64,000 bases of DNA from contig NZ_CABFLY010000008.1 of NCBI RefSeq assembly GCF_901875305.1, positions 1-64,000 of the forward strand. The letters run 5' to 3'. The notes beneath the pieces were generated by a model, which was not told where the DNA came from, did no database searches, and was given only the letters and a program-made list of their open reading frames with translations. Within the stretch, counting starts at the first letter, position 1. Each line of letters begins with the position of its first letter. Below are positions 21,769 to 31,462 of this stretch, one piece after another. A program made the position numbers and the translations under genes. The DNA comes from Rothia mucilaginosa (GTDB taxonomy: Bacteria; Actinomycetota; Actinomycetes; Actinomycetales; Micrococcaceae).

Positions 21769-22892
21769 GCCGGGAAAGGCTGCCCATCGGCGGGCATGGC
21801 ACCATCTTCACCACCCGCACCAAAAACGGGGCATGGGCGGCATACGCCTACTACCGGGGGCTAGATGGGCAACGCAAACGGCTACGCGCCACCCGCCCCA
21901 CCAAAGGCAAAGCCGAAGCCGCGCTACGGGAAAGGTTAGCCACCGCCACCCGCCTCGGAGTAGGGGCCCTCACCCCCGCCTCACCCCTCACCGAGGCAAT
22001 CCAGGCATGGACGGAAGAAACGCAGGGCAAGAACCTCGCTACCCAGACCATGGACAGGTACCGGCACCTCACCGCCCGCACCCTCACCCCGCTACTGGGG
22101 CATCTGCAAATACAGGAGGCAACCCCCGGGGTCATGCACGCGCTGCTCAACCAGCTGCATGCCACCACCCCCAGCAATGCCCGCCTCGCTAAAACCATGC
22201 TCACCCAGGTGTTCACCATGCTCATCCGTATGGGAGTAGTAACCACCAACCCTATGGGCGCGGTCAGGTTGCCAGTGACCGAGGTGAAACATAAGCGAGC
22301 GCTCGAACCCGAGCAAGTGCCCCTACTGCTGGCGCGCCTGGACGGGATATGCCGCCTAGCGGCTCTCATTATGCTCTCTACCGGGGCACGCCCGGGCGAG
22401 GTGCTGGCTCTACGCGCTCCCGAAGACCTTGAACCTACCGGGGATGGTGGCATGGTCGTTCACCTGCGCGGCACCACCGTAGGCAGCGGCACCCGCGTAT
22501 TCCGACAAGAGCAGCGCAAGAACAAGAAGGTGCTCTCTGTGCGGGTGCCCGCCACGGTTGCCGCCGCCATCACCGCCCAAGCCGAACAGGTAGGAGAGGG
22601 GCTCCTCTTCCCGCACTGGGTGCCTGGGCGGGAGGCGATCTCTTCTACTGAGCTGGCGCGAATCTGGAGGCAGCAGGTGGCAGGCACCGAGTTTGTGGGG
22701 GTTACTCCGCACGCCATGCGCACCACGGTAGCCACCTTCCTAGCGAGGGAGAAGAACCTGGACGCGGCGGCGGAGGTGCTGGGGCATTCCAGTGCCGCGG
22801 TGACTGCCCAGTTCTACGTGCAGCCTCGCAAAATCGTGCAGGGAGTGGCGCATCTAGTAGCCGAATCGCCCCAGATGAATGTGTCCTCTTAG
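21765..22892 (+). CDS. int: Tyrosine-family site-specific integrase
   Basis: 375 residues from the GTG at 21765, overlapping the previous stop codon. An N-terminal AP2-like/arm-binding part (GHGTIFTTRTKNGAWAAYAY) is followed by a core-binding SAM-like domain and the catalytic domain. Active-site residues seen: Arg in STGARPGEVLAL, His-x-x-Arg in TPHAMRTT, His in EVLGHSSAAV, and Tyr in TAQFYVQP. It catalyses prophage integration and excision. It lies at the prophage's right end, reading outward. Confidence 0.95.
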   Translation: MSRERLPIGGHGTIFTTRTKNGAWAAYAYYRGLDGQRKRLRATRPTKGKAEAALRERLATATRLGVGALTPASPLTEAIQAWTEETQGKNLATQTMDRYRHLTARTLTPLLGHLQIQEATPGVMHALLNQLHATTPSNARLAKTMLTQVFTMLIRMGVVTTNPMGAVRLPVTEVKHKRALEPEQVPLLLARLDGICRLAALIMLSTGARPGEVLALRAPEDLEPTGDGGMVVHLRGTTVGSGTRVFRQEQRKNKKVLSVRVPATVAAAITAQAEQVGEGLLFPHWVPGREAISSTELARIWRQQVAGTEFVGVTPHAMRTTVATFLAREKNLDAAAEVLGHSSAAVTAQFYVQPRKIVQGVAHLVAESPQMNVSS

Positions 22893-23318
22893 TGTCCTCC
22901 TAGAACACCACAGGGTGGCTACTTCGTTGAATTGGCGCGGTTTTAGGGGGTACCGGTTAGAGCTGGGACTTCTAATCGGTCTTCCGATTCCTTGAATCCT
23001 TGAGACGCGCTCCTGCGTACACTGACCCCCGCGTCTCCTTCCGGATAACCCCGGTAGGAGGCGGCGGGGGTTTACCGTTTAAATCGCCGGGCTGGTGAGC
23101 CTGCGGGATCCGATGGGAAAGCGGGGGTCGTGCGGAAGCCGGGGAAATCAACGGGAAGGTGCAGGGAGGGCGTCGGAGAAGTAGGGGAGCGGTTGTGGCG
23201 GTTCCGGTCGTCAGATTTTTTACCTTCACCCCGTAGCATAAAAAGTTATTGATATATCGGGGTGCGGGGGCGTACTCTGATACGACTAACCATCGACACA
23301 GATTTGAAGGGAAACATC
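22893..23318. other. Prophage-chromosome junction region with tRNA-like remnant (possible attR)
   Basis: No gene is seen. About 50 bases after the integrase, the stretch around 22952-23001 (GGTTAGAGC, then GGACTTCTAATC, later TTGAATCC) resembles the D-stem, anticodon (TCT) and T-arm parts of a tRNA-Arg, but the stems do not pair well. Such degenerate copies are common at phage attachment sites. The left att site is outside the window, so the core cannot be defined. Confidence 0.35.
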
Positions 23319-24362
23319 ATGCGTTCAGTTGTTATGGAAGCCCCCGGCAAGGTCGTCGTCAACGAGGTCGACAAGCCGACCCTACTCGAACCTACCGACG
23401 CCATCATTAAGCTCGCCGCATCCTGTATCTGCGGCTCGGACCTGTGGTCCTACCGCGGCGCACAGCCCGTCGACCACCGGGCAATGGGCCACGAATACAT
23501 CGGCGAGGTCGTCGAAGTAGGCTCCGAGGTCACCACCGTAGCCCCCGGCGACTTCGTCGTCGGCTCTTTCTGCATCTCCTGCGGCGAGTGCGAAACCTGC
23601 ACCGCGGGCTACCCATCCCGTTGCCTCAAGGCCATCGCCGCAGGCGACGCCTTCATTGGCGCACGCTCTAACGGCACCCAGGCAGAATACGCCCGCGTGC
23701 CCTTCGCAGACGGCACCCTCGTCAAGACCCCCGCAACCCCCACCGCAGAGCAGATTCCGCACCTGATGGCCGCCTCCGACGTGCTCGGCACCGGCTGGTA
23801 CGCGGCAGATGCAGCGCAGGCAGGCCCCGGCAAGACCATCGTCGTTGTTGGCGACGGCGCAGTCGGCCTGAGCGCAGTCATCGGTGCCAAGCAGCTCGGC
23901 GCGGAGAAGATTATCATCATGTCCCGCAACCCCGAGCGCCAGGCGCTCGCCAAGGCCTTCGGTGCAACCCACATCGTGGAGGAGCGCGGCGAAGAGGGTA
24001 TCGCCAAGGTCATGGAGCTCACCGACGGCGTGGGCGCGCACGGTGTGGCCGAGGCTGTTGGCACCCAGCAGTCCTTCGACCAGGCCCTCGGATGCGTACG
24101 CCACGGCGGCTACATCGGCTTCGTGGGCGTGCCGCACGACAGCTCCATCGGCACCGATAAGCTCTTCGGCAAGCAGGTTCACTTGGAGGGTGGCCCCGCC
24201 CCCGTGCGCAAGTACCTGCCGACCCTCATCGACCTGATTTACAAGGGTGAAATTGAGCCCGGCCGCGTCTTCGACCTGGTTCTGCCCATTGACGAGGCAG
24301 CTAAGGGCTACGAGGCGATGGACCAGCGCACCGCCACCAAGGTGCTGCTGACCATGAACTAG
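23319..24362 (+). CDS. Zinc-dependent alcohol dehydrogenase
   Basis: 347 residues from the ATG at 23319 (AAGGGAAA upstream). GroES-like N-terminal domain: CICGSDLW, then MGHEYIGEV with catalytic zinc Cys/His, and structural zinc cysteines in CISCGECETCTAGYPSRC. Rossmann domain: VVVGDGAVGLSAV. It belongs to the medium-chain dehydrogenases and oxidises an alcohol with NAD(P)+; the substrate cannot be told. It stands alone, ending in a strong terminator. Confidence 0.92.
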   Translation: MRSVVMEAPGKVVVNEVDKPTLLEPTDAIIKLAASCICGSDLWSYRGAQPVDHRAMGHEYIGEVVEVGSEVTTVAPGDFVVGSFCISCGECETCTAGYPSRCLKAIAAGDAFIGARSNGTQAEYARVPFADGTLVKTPATPTAEQIPHLMAASDVLGTGWYAADAAQAGPGKTIVVVGDGAVGLSAVIGAKQLGAEKIIIMSRNPERQALAKAFGATHIVEERGEEGIAKVMELTDGVGAHGVAEAVGTQQSFDQALGCVRHGGYIGFVGVPHDSSIGTDKLFGKQVHLEGGPAPVRKYLPTLIDLIYKGEIEPGRVFDLVLPIDEAAKGYEAMDQRTATKVLLTMN

Positions 24363-24417
24363 GCACACACCTAGATTGCCGCGCCGCACATTGCAGTTGT
24401 GGTGCGTTCATGAGTGT

Positions 24418-24464
24418 CCCCGCCTCCGGTCCCTTCCCAAAAGGGGAGGGTACCGGAGGCGGGG
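24418..24464 (+). terminator. Terminator after the alcohol dehydrogenase
   Basis: A perfect 13-bp outer stem, CCCCGCCTCCGGT (24418-24430) with its complement (24452-24464), encloses a further CCCTTCCC/GGGGAGGG stem and an AAAA loop. One of the strongest hairpins in the window. Confidence 0.85.
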
Positions 24465-24577
24465 ATAGCTTTCGTTAAAAACCACTTTCTTGGTGCACGG
24501 GACGGCGAAGGAAAGGACAAATCGTGAGCTAACGCATAGAATGAAAGGGCATGATTCGTACAACTCGAAGGATGACA

Positions 24578-26290
24578 ATGACGAAGAAGCCTTTCCCCTC
24601 CGACCTCGAAATCGCGCTTGCTGCCGATCTGTGGCCGATTAGCAAGGTCGCAGCTGAGAACGGCATCAGCGAAGATCGCCTCGAACCCTACGGCAAGTAC
24701 GTCGCCAAGGTTCTGCTCGACGAAAGCACCAACGCAGAGACCGCCCGCAAGCGCGGCTCCAAGTACATTGTGGTGACCGCCGTGACTCCGACCCCGCTCG
24801 GTGAGGGTAAGACCGCAACGTCTGTCTCCCTCGCGCAGGGTTTCGCGCAGACCGGTCGTAAGGCCGCTCTGGCTCTGCGTCAGCCCGCAATGGGCCCGAC
24901 CTTCGGCATCAAGGGTGGTGCAGCCGGTGGTGGCTACTCCCAGATTGTTCCCATGGAGAAGCTGAACCTGCACCTGACCGGCGATTTCCACGCTGTGACT
25001 GCAGCCCACAACCTGCTGGCCGCCATGATTGATAACCACCTGCACCACGGCAACGAGCTGCGCATCGACCCGCGTGCAATCGAGTGGCGCCGCGTCATCG
25101 ACATGAACGACCGCTCCCTGCGCAATATCGTGGTGGGCTTGGGCGAACGCATGGACGGTGTGGTGCGTGAGACCGGTTTCGATATCACCAGCGCTTCCGA
25201 AATCATGGTGATTCTCTCGCTGGCTACCTCCTTCAAGGACCTGCGCGAGCGCCTGGCCAAGATCGTGATTGGCCTGAACTACGATGGCGAGCCCGTCACC
25301 GCGGCCGACCTGAAGGCTGACGGCGCAATGTCCGTCATCCTGGCAGACGCCATCAACCCGAACCTGCTGCAGACCCTGGAGCACACCCCGGCCCTGATTC
25401 ACGCCGGCCCCTTCGGCAACATCGCAACCGGTAACTCCTCCGTGGTCGCCGACTACGTGGGTCTGGAGTACTCCGACTACGTAATCACCGAGGCTGGCTT
25501 CGGCGCCGACATGGGTGCCGAGCGTTTCTTCAACGTCAAGTGCCGCGTCTCCGGTCTGAAGCCGGATGCTGCCGTGCTGGTCGTGACCGTGCGCTCCCTG
25601 AAGTCCCACTCCGGCCTGTACAAGATTGTTCCGGGCAAGCCCCTGCCCGAGGGCATGTTGCAGGAGAGCCCCTCCGACGTGGAGAAGGGCGCGGAGAATC
25701 TGAAGAAGCACATCGAGATCGTGCGTAACTTCGGTGTTCAGCCGGTCGTGGCAATCAACGCCTTCCCGACCGACTTCGATTCCGAGCACGAGACCATCCG
25801 CCGTATCGCTGAGGAGGCGGGTGCTCGCGTGGCCATCCACCACGGTGTGGCCGAGGGTGGTAAGGGCACCATCGACCTGGCGAACGTTGTGGCCGAGGCC
25901 TGCGATGACGTTTCGGACCTGAAGTACACCTACGATCTTGAGGACTCCATCGAGACCAAGATTGAGAAGGTCGCCACCAAGGTGTACGGTGCAGACGGTA
26001 TTTCGATTGCTCCGGCCGCCGCTAAGCAGCTCAAGCGCTTTGCGGAGCTGGGCTACTCGCACCTGCCCGTGGTTATCGCGAAGACCCACCTGTCCATCTC
26101 TTCGGATGCGTCGCTGAAGGGTGCACCGACCGGTTGGACCCTGCCCGTGCGTGAGGTTCGCCTAGCTGCCGGTGCGGGCTACGTCTACGCTATCTGTGGC
26201 ACTATGCGCACCATGCCGGGCCTGAGCAAGAGCCCCGCAGCTGAGCGCATCGGCTTCGACGAGAACGGCGTGATGGTCGGCCTGTCCTAG
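24578..26290 (+). CDS. fhs: Formate-tetrahydrofolate ligase
   Basis: 570 residues from the ATG at 24578, chosen because AAGGA lies six bases upstream. Upstream in-frame ATGs exist at 24551 and 24572; the former sits eight bases after a TAGAAT -10 box. The P-loop TPTPLGEGKTATSVSL and the conserved RQPAMGPTFGIKGGAAGGGY are seen, with the C-terminal GTMRTMPGLSKSPAA. It makes 10-formyl-THF from formate, ATP and THF for one-carbon metabolism. Full length for the family. Confidence 0.96.
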   Translation: MTKKPFPSDLEIALAADLWPISKVAAENGISEDRLEPYGKYVAKVLLDESTNAETARKRGSKYIVVTAVTPTPLGEGKTATSVSLAQGFAQTGRKAALALRQPAMGPTFGIKGGAAGGGYSQIVPMEKLNLHLTGDFHAVTAAHNLLAAMIDNHLHHGNELRIDPRAIEWRRVIDMNDRSLRNIVVGLGERMDGVVRETGFDITSASEIMVILSLATSFKDLRERLAKIVIGLNYDGEPVTAADLKADGAMSVILADAINPNLLQTLEHTPALIHAGPFGNIATGNSSVVADYVGLEYSDYVITEAGFGADMGAERFFNVKCRVSGLKPDAAVLVVTVRSLKSHSGLYKIVPGKPLPEGMLQESPSDVEKGAENLKKHIEIVRNFGVQPVVAINAFPTDFDSEHETIRRIAEEAGARVAIHHGVAEGGKGTIDLANVVAEACDDVSDLKYTYDLEDSIETKIEKVATKVYGADGISIAPAAAKQLKRFAELGYSHLPVVIAKTHLSISSDASLKGAPTGWTLPVREVRLAAGAGYVYAICGTMRTMPGLSKSPAAERIGFDENGVMVGLS

Positions 26291-26322
26291 GGCTACTGTT
26301 TTAGCTGATTTATAGCTAGTGG

Positions 26323-26366
26323 AGGCGGCGCCTTTTCCCGAATAGGGGAGGGGTGCCGCCTTCTTT
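26323..26366 (+). terminator. Terminator after fhs
   Basis: AGGCGGCGCC (26323-26332) pairs with GGTGCCGCCT (26352-26361), with inner CCC/GGG pairs, followed by TCTTTT. A typical intrinsic terminator. Confidence 0.85.
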
Positions 26367-27558
26367 TGCACGCCGACAGTGGGCCTGTCGAATGGTGGTC
26401 TAACCCTGTCGGTTAGGTGTTTCGGCCTCTGTCGCTCCCGCTCGCTTCCCGCCGACTGTTTCGTTTGTCGGCGCTTTTGGGATGCTCTGCTAGGGCTTTA
26501 TATGGCTGTTTCTTACGGTGAGCTTGAGGGTTGGTGGGAGGGATGGAGAGCGGAGTGTGAGGGGGTATCGGGAGGGGGTGGTGAGCAGGTGCCTAAACCC
26601 TCAATTGGTCTGTATACGTTATTTTTTCCTTTGATATCTGATTGAGCCTTATCTTTCATTAAACACCCTCTAGAGGTTGATTTTTAAGCGAGTTGCATGT
26701 CTGCATTGCGTGAAAATATGGTCTTGACTAGTATATTTTCTTTTTGGTGAAATTTTCTAAGCTTGTACTTTTGGGGATGCAGAAGAATAGAGGCAATCAT
26801 ATTTGGTAACAAAGATGCTACCTATTGGGGCTATTTTGGGCTTCTAATGGACCAATTGGATTTGTACTGAGGGGAGGAGTCGGGGGTTTACTTGATGGGT
26901 TTAGGGGTGCAGTCTGATCGAGAAGGGATGGAAACTAGTTGCATTGTATAGAAATTTCTTTCAACTTCAGGCTGATGTTCCGCGATATTTCAAGGAAAAA
27001 TGGGGTATTTGGATTTTGCGCGCACCCCGTAGTCGGGGCCTGTAAAATATGCACTCCAGTGCTAAATTAGGTGGAAATTGAAATTTTTTTAGGTGAGATG
27101 GGTCACTTATTCGGGTGAAAAAAATAAAATTGGTACGTATGGGTATCCTAAAAAACGGGTGGAATTATTACAGAACGGTTACAGTGAGGCTCCGGTCACT
27201 TAAATCGGCACTCCGTACCAAAATGACCCGCCGGACAGGGCTAAAAAACTCCGCTATGATGGATGCATCAAGTAATCGTGAGATTTCCAAAGTCCTCGGG
27301 TTGCTTGTGTTTGAGTGAGTGATAGATACCCCTGGGTGTCATGAGAAGCGACTGTGTATCGATGCGCAGTCGCTTCTCTGTTTAACTTTTGAATTTCACG
27401 CGGTGCCTCGGCTGGAACCTCATCAGACCTGAGCCTCTCCCGGGCAAAGGTTGCGCGTTCAAAGCCGAACGCAGTCGAGAAGCCATCGAGATGCATCCCG
27501 CGGGGGGGGGGGGAGTACCCGGCACCTCCTCGACCGGAACACCCCCTACACTGGAGGT
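26367..27558. other. AT-rich stretch without a convincing gene
   Basis: About 1.2 kb. The middle (about 26640-27200) is much more AT-rich than the flanking genes. Only weak frames are present; one at 27115-27318 encodes a basic 67-residue protein starting MKKIKLVRMGILKNGW but lacks a good ribosome site. A strong hairpin at 27343-27378 may end a transcript from here. No known structured RNA was recognised. A 12-base G run lies at 27502-27513. Confidence 0.6.
27343..27378 (+). terminator. Strong hairpin in gene-poor region
   Basis: GAGAAGCGACTG (27343-27354) and CAGTCGCTTCTC (27367-27378) form a perfect 12-bp stem with a 12-nt loop, followed by TGTTTAACTTTT. It lies 24 bases after the weak frame ending at 27318. 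It implies transcription of the preceding AT-rich DNA. Confidence 0.7.
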
Positions 27559-28332
27559 ATGACTACATACCCCGAATCCACCCTGATCTTCGAGAACTCC
27601 GAACTGACCGTGCGCGCCTTCAGCGTCTCTGAGATGGACAATAGTGTCTACCTCATTACCATGCGCGCCACCGGCGAGCAGGTGCTCATTGACCCGGCCG
27701 CTGATGCCGAGGAGCTCTACGCCTTCACTCTCGACGCGCTACTTCAGGACTGCCCGCAGCTGGAACTCACCGATGCCGAGGACCGCCGCGTGCGCGTCAT
27801 GGAGAAGGAAGAAGACTTCGAGGCCCTCAAGCCCCGCGCAATCGGCCTGACCGGCATCTTGGTCACCCACGGTCACTGGGACCACATTCGCGCCATTGCC
27901 GAGCTCGAGAAGCTCACCGGCGCGATTACCTCCGCCGGGGACGCCGATGCCGACGCCATTATGGAACAGGAGAACTTCGAGGTGGAGGAGCGCCTGCGCG
28001 GCGGCGAGGTCTTCGACTTCTACCTATCCGACACCGTAGTGCGCGCCCTGCACGTGCCCGGCCACACCCCCGGATCCATCGTCTACGTGCTCGAAACCGC
28101 ATGGGAGGACGGCGCCCCCGTCACGTTGCTCTTCACTGGCGATGCGCTCTTCCCCGGCGGCGTGGGCAAGACCGACTCCCCGCAGCAATTCGGTGAGCTT
28201 TTCTCCAATGTGCTCGAAAAGCTCTTCGGCGGCTTCGAGGACGACGCGATTGTGTTACCAGGCCACGGTCGTTCCACGACCCTCGGCGACGAGCGCCCGC
28301 ATCTGGAGGAGTGGGGCACCCGCGGCTGGTAG
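27559..28332 (+). CDS. MBL-fold metallohydrolase (glyoxalase II-like)
   Basis: 257 residues from the ATG at 27559, directly after GGAGGT, which itself follows a TACACT -10-like box by zero bases, so the gene may be leaderless or SD-led. Zinc ligands: THGHWDHI near residue 110, HVPGHTPGS near 170, the Asp of FTGDALFPGG, and the His of VLPGHG. A hydroxyacylglutathione hydrolase or related thioesterase/hydrolase role is likely; the substrate is unknown. Confidence 0.9.
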   Translation: MTTYPESTLIFENSELTVRAFSVSEMDNSVYLITMRATGEQVLIDPAADAEELYAFTLDALLQDCPQLELTDAEDRRVRVMEKEEDFEALKPRAIGLTGILVTHGHWDHIRAIAELEKLTGAITSAGDADADAIMEQENFEVEERLRGGEVFDFYLSDTVVRALHVPGHTPGSIVYVLETAWEDGAPVTLLFTGDALFPGGVGKTDSPQQFGELFSNVLEKLFGGFEDDAIVLPGHGRSTTLGDERPHLEEWGTRGW

Positions 28333-28454
28333 CTCAGCCCCGGTGCTCTCACCGCCACGACAATTCTGAGGCGTCTCTTCACGTGTGTGATGCCCCTCTT
28401 CCCGTGCTTTTTGCTGATGCTACGCGCCCGCCGCGTGGCTCTTCGTTGCATCCT

Positions 28455-28501
28455 GACGCCCCGTACGCCGGCAACTTAATCCCGCCGGTGTACGGGGCGT
28501 C
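28455..28501 (+). terminator. Hairpin between MBL hydrolase and uvrA
   Basis: GACGCCCCGTAC (28455-28466) and GTACGGGGCGTC (28490-28501) form a perfect 12-bp outer stem, with CCGGC/GCCGG inside. It ends transcription before uvrA, whose -10-like TAGAAT lies just downstream (about 28507-28512). Confidence 0.8.
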
Positions 28502-28545
28502 AAGGTGTAGAATTTAAATTCGAAGATAAGACGAAAGGATTTTCG

Positions 28546-31434
28546 ATGACACCCCGTCCGGCACACGGTAGCACCGCACTCAAAGCGAACGACCTGACCA
28601 GTATCCGGGTTCAGGGTGCCCGCGAAAACAACCTCAAGAACGTAGACCTCACCATCCCGCGCGATGCGATGGTCGTCTTCACCGGCCTCTCCGGCTCCGG
28701 TAAGTCCTCCCTCGCCTTCGACACCATCTTCGCGGAAGGTCAGCGCCGCTACGTTGAGTCGCTGTCCTCCTACGCGCGCATGTTCCTCGGACAGGTCGAT
28801 AAGCCCGACGTCGACTTCATCGAGGGCCTCTCGCCGGCGGTGTCCATCGACCAGAAGTCTACCTCCAAGAACCCGCGCTCAACCGTCGGTACCATCACCG
28901 AAATTTACGACTACATGCGTCTGCTCTGGGCACGCATCGGCCACCCGCACTGCCCGGCCTGCGGCGAGGAAATCACCCAGCAGACCCCGCAACAGATTGT
29001 GGACATCCTGCAGGAGTACCCCGAGCGCACCCGCCTGCAGATTCTCGCGCCCGTCGTCAGCGCACGCAAGGGCGAGTTTGTGGACCTCTTCAAGGACCTG
29101 CTCACCCAGGGCTACTCGCGCGCCCGCGTGGACGGCGAAACCGTGCAGCTCTCCGACCCGCCCAAGCTCTCCAAGCAGTACAAGCACACCATTGAGGTGG
29201 TCGTCGACCGCATCGTCATTAAGGACGGTATTCACCAGCGCCTGACCGACTCCATCGAAACAGCGCTCAAGCTGGCTGACGGCCGCGTACTCATCGACTT
29301 CGTGGACCGCGAGCAGGACGACCCCGAACGCACCCGCTCCTTCAGCGAAAACCTCGCCTGCCCCAACAACCACCCGCTGCAGATCGACACCATCGAGCCG
29401 CGCGCCTTCTCCTTCAACTCGCCGTTTGGCGCATGTAGCGCCTGCGACGGCATCGGCTCGCGCCTTGAAGTAGACACCGAACTGCTCGTACCCAACCCCG
29501 ACCTGACCCTCGGCGAGGGCGCTATCGCCCCCTGGTCGCAGGGCAAGGCAACCACCGAATACTGGCTGCGCCTGCTCGCAGGCCTGGGGGAGGAACTCGG
29601 CTTCGACCTGAACACCCCCTTCAAGGACCTGCCCGCCGCAACCCGCGCCGCCATCCTGGACGGTAAGGACTACAAGGTTGAGGTGTCCTACCGCAACCGA
29701 TTCGGCCGTGAACGCCGCTACACCTCCGGATTCGAGGGCGTGAAAGCCTACATTAAGCGCAAGCACGAAGAAACCGAATCGGACTTCGCCCGCGACCGCT
29801 ACGAACAGTACATGCGTCAGGTCGCCTGCCCCTCCTGCGGTGGCGCGCGCCTGAACCCGACCATCCTCGGCGTGAAGGTCGGCGGCAAGTCCATCGCCGA
29901 GGTCACTGAGCTGTCCCTGGCCGACGCGCTCGCCTTCGTGCGCGGCCTGCAGCTGTCCGCCCGCGAAGCCAAGATCGGCGAGCAGGTCCTCAAGGAAATC
30001 GACGCGCGCCTGCAGTTCCTACTGGACGTGGGCCTGGACTACCTGACCCTCTCGCGCTCAGCTGGCACGCTCTCCGGCGGTGAGGCGCAGCGCATCCGCC
30101 TGGCAACCCAGATCGGTTCGGGCCTGGTTGGCGTGCTCTACGTGCTGGACGAGCCCTCCATCGGCCTGCACCAGCGCGACAACCGCCGCCTCATCGAAAC
30201 CCTGACCAAGCTGCGCGATATGGGCAACACGCTTATTGTGGTTGAGCACGACGAAGACACCATGCGCGAAGCCGACTGGATCGTGGACGTCGGACCCGGT
30301 GCCGGTGAACACGGCGGCGAAATCGTGCACTCCGGCAGCTTCGAGGACCTGCTGAAGAACACCCGGTCCATCACCGGCGACTACATGGCTGGCCGCCGCC
30401 GCATTGAGGTGCCCGCCTCCCGCCGACCCGTGGACAAGAAGCGCCAGCTGACCGTGCGCGGCGCCCGCGAAAACAACCTCAAGAACGTGACCGTATCCTT
30501 CCCGCTGGGTGTGTTCACCGCGGTGACCGGCGTGTCCGGCTCGGGTAAATCCACCCTGGTCAACGACATTCTGTATACCTCCCTGGCGAACAAGCTCAAC
30601 GGCGCCAAGCAGGTGCCCGGCCGCCACAAGAGCATCGACGGCCTGGAACACCTGGACAAGGTCATTCACGTGGATCAGTCGCCTATCGGCCGTACCCCGC
30701 GCTCGAACCCCGCTACCTACACCGGCGTGTTCGACCACATCCGTAAGCTGTTCGCAGAGACCAGCGAGGCGAAAATGCGCGGCTACACCCCGGGTCGATT
30801 CTCGTTTAACGTTAAAGGTGGCCGTTGCGAGGACTGCTCCGGCGACGGCACCCTGAAGATTGAAATGAACTTCCTGCCGGACGTGTACGTGCCCTGCGAA
30901 ACCTGCCATGGCAAGCGCTACAACCGCGAAACCCTAGAGGTGCACTACAAGGGCAAGACCATCGCCGACGTGCTCGAAATGCCCGTGGAAGAGGCCGCAG
31001 AGTTCTTCGCCGCATTCACCCCGATTGCGCGCCACCTGAACACCCTCGTGGACGTGGGCCTGGGCTACATTCGCCTGGGCCAGCCCGCAACCACCCTCTC
31101 CGGCGGTGAGGCGCAGCGAGTGAAGCTCGCCACCGAACTGCAGAAGCGCTCCAACGGCCGCTCCATCTACGTGCTGGACGAGCCGACCACCGGCCTGCAC
31201 TTTGAGGACATCCGCAAGCTACTCGCCGTGCTGCAATCGCTGGTAGACAAGGGCAATAGCGTCATCACCATCGAGCACAACCTGGACGTCATCAAGTGCG
31301 CCGACTGGATTATCGACATGGGCCCGGAAGGCGGTAGCGGCGGCGGCACCGTGATTGCTGAAGGAACCCCGGAGCAGGTGGCTCAGGTGAAGGGCTCGCA
31401 CACCGGCGCGTTCCTGGCGGAGATTCTGAACTAG
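28546..31434 (+). CDS. uvrA: Excinuclease ABC subunit A
   Basis: 962 residues. There are two ABC ATPase halves: Walker [14 protein letters not shown] near residue 47 and [13 protein letters not shown] near 660. ABC signatures [12 protein letters not shown] and [12 protein letters not shown], and zinc modules [14 protein letters not shown] and CEDCSGDG with CETCHGKRY are present. UvrA finds DNA damage and hands it to UvrB in nucleotide excision repair. AAAGGA precedes the ATG. No LexA-type box was recognised by eye. Confidence 0.98.
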   Translation: MTPRPAHGSTALKANDLTSIRVQGARENNLKNVDLTIPRDAMVVFTGLSGSGKSSLAFDTIFAEGQRRYVESLSSYARMFLGQVDKPDVDFIEGLSPAVSIDQKSTSKNPRSTVGTITEIYDYMRLLWARIGHPHCPACGEEITQQTPQQIVDILQEYPERTRLQILAPVVSARKGEFVDLFKDLLTQGYSRARVDGETVQLSDPPKLSKQYKHTIEVVVDRIVIKDGIHQRLTDSIETALKLADGRVLIDFVDREQDDPERTRSFSENLACPNNHPLQIDTIEPRAFSFNSPFGACSACDGIGSRLEVDTELLVPNPDLTLGEGAIAPWSQGKATTEYWLRLLAGLGEELGFDLNTPFKDLPAATRAAILDGKDYKVEVSYRNRFGRERRYTSGFEGVKAYIKRKHEETESDFARDRYEQYMRQVACPSCGGARLNPTILGVKVGGKSIAEVTELSLADALAFVRGLQLSAREAKIGEQVLKEIDARLQFLLDVGLDYLTLSRSAGTLSGGEAQRIRLATQIGSGLVGVLYVLDEPSIGLHQRDNRRLIETLTKLRDMGNTLIVVEHDEDTMREADWIVDVGPGAGEHGGEIVHSGSFEDLLKNTRSITGDYMAGRRRIEVPASRRPVDKKRQLTVRGARENNLKNVTVSFPLGVFTAVTGVSGSGKSTLVNDILYTSLANKLNGAKQVPGRHKSIDGLEHLDKVIHVDQSPIGRTPRSNPATYTGVFDHIRKLFAETSEAKMRGYTPGRFSFNVKGGRCEDCSGDGTLKIEMNFLPDVYVPCETCHGKRYNRETLEVHYKGKTIADVLEMPVEEAAEFFAAFTPIARHLNTLVDVGLGYIRLGQPATTLSGGEAQRVKLATELQKRSNGRSIYVLDEPTTGLHFEDIRKLLAVLQSLVDKGNSVITIEHNLDVIKCADWIIDMGPEGGSGGGTVIAEGTPEQVAQVKGSHTGAFLAEILN

Positions 31435-31462
31435 TCGAGAAGTTGAACTAAAGGAAAGCTAC

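Noticed and set aside
22930..23010. A functional tRNA-Arg(TCT) gene
   Set aside because: The anticodon region is similar, but anticodon and T stems do not pair and there is no proper acceptor stem.
24371..26089. A 572-residue reading frame antisense to fhs
   Set aside because: It is a shadow of fhs created by high-GC codon bias, with His/Gly-rich composition and no ribosome site.
26379..26645. An 88-residue gene after fhs
   Set aside because: Cys/Gly/Trp-rich product without ribosome site, overlapping low-complexity DNA.
26838..26862. A third prophage operator (TGGACCAATTGGATTT)
   Set aside because: Shares the CCAATTGGA core but is not palindromic outside it and lies far from the prophage.
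27115..27318. A 67-residue basic protein gene
   Set aside because: Weak start context and no recognisable domain; kept only as a note in the gene-poor region.
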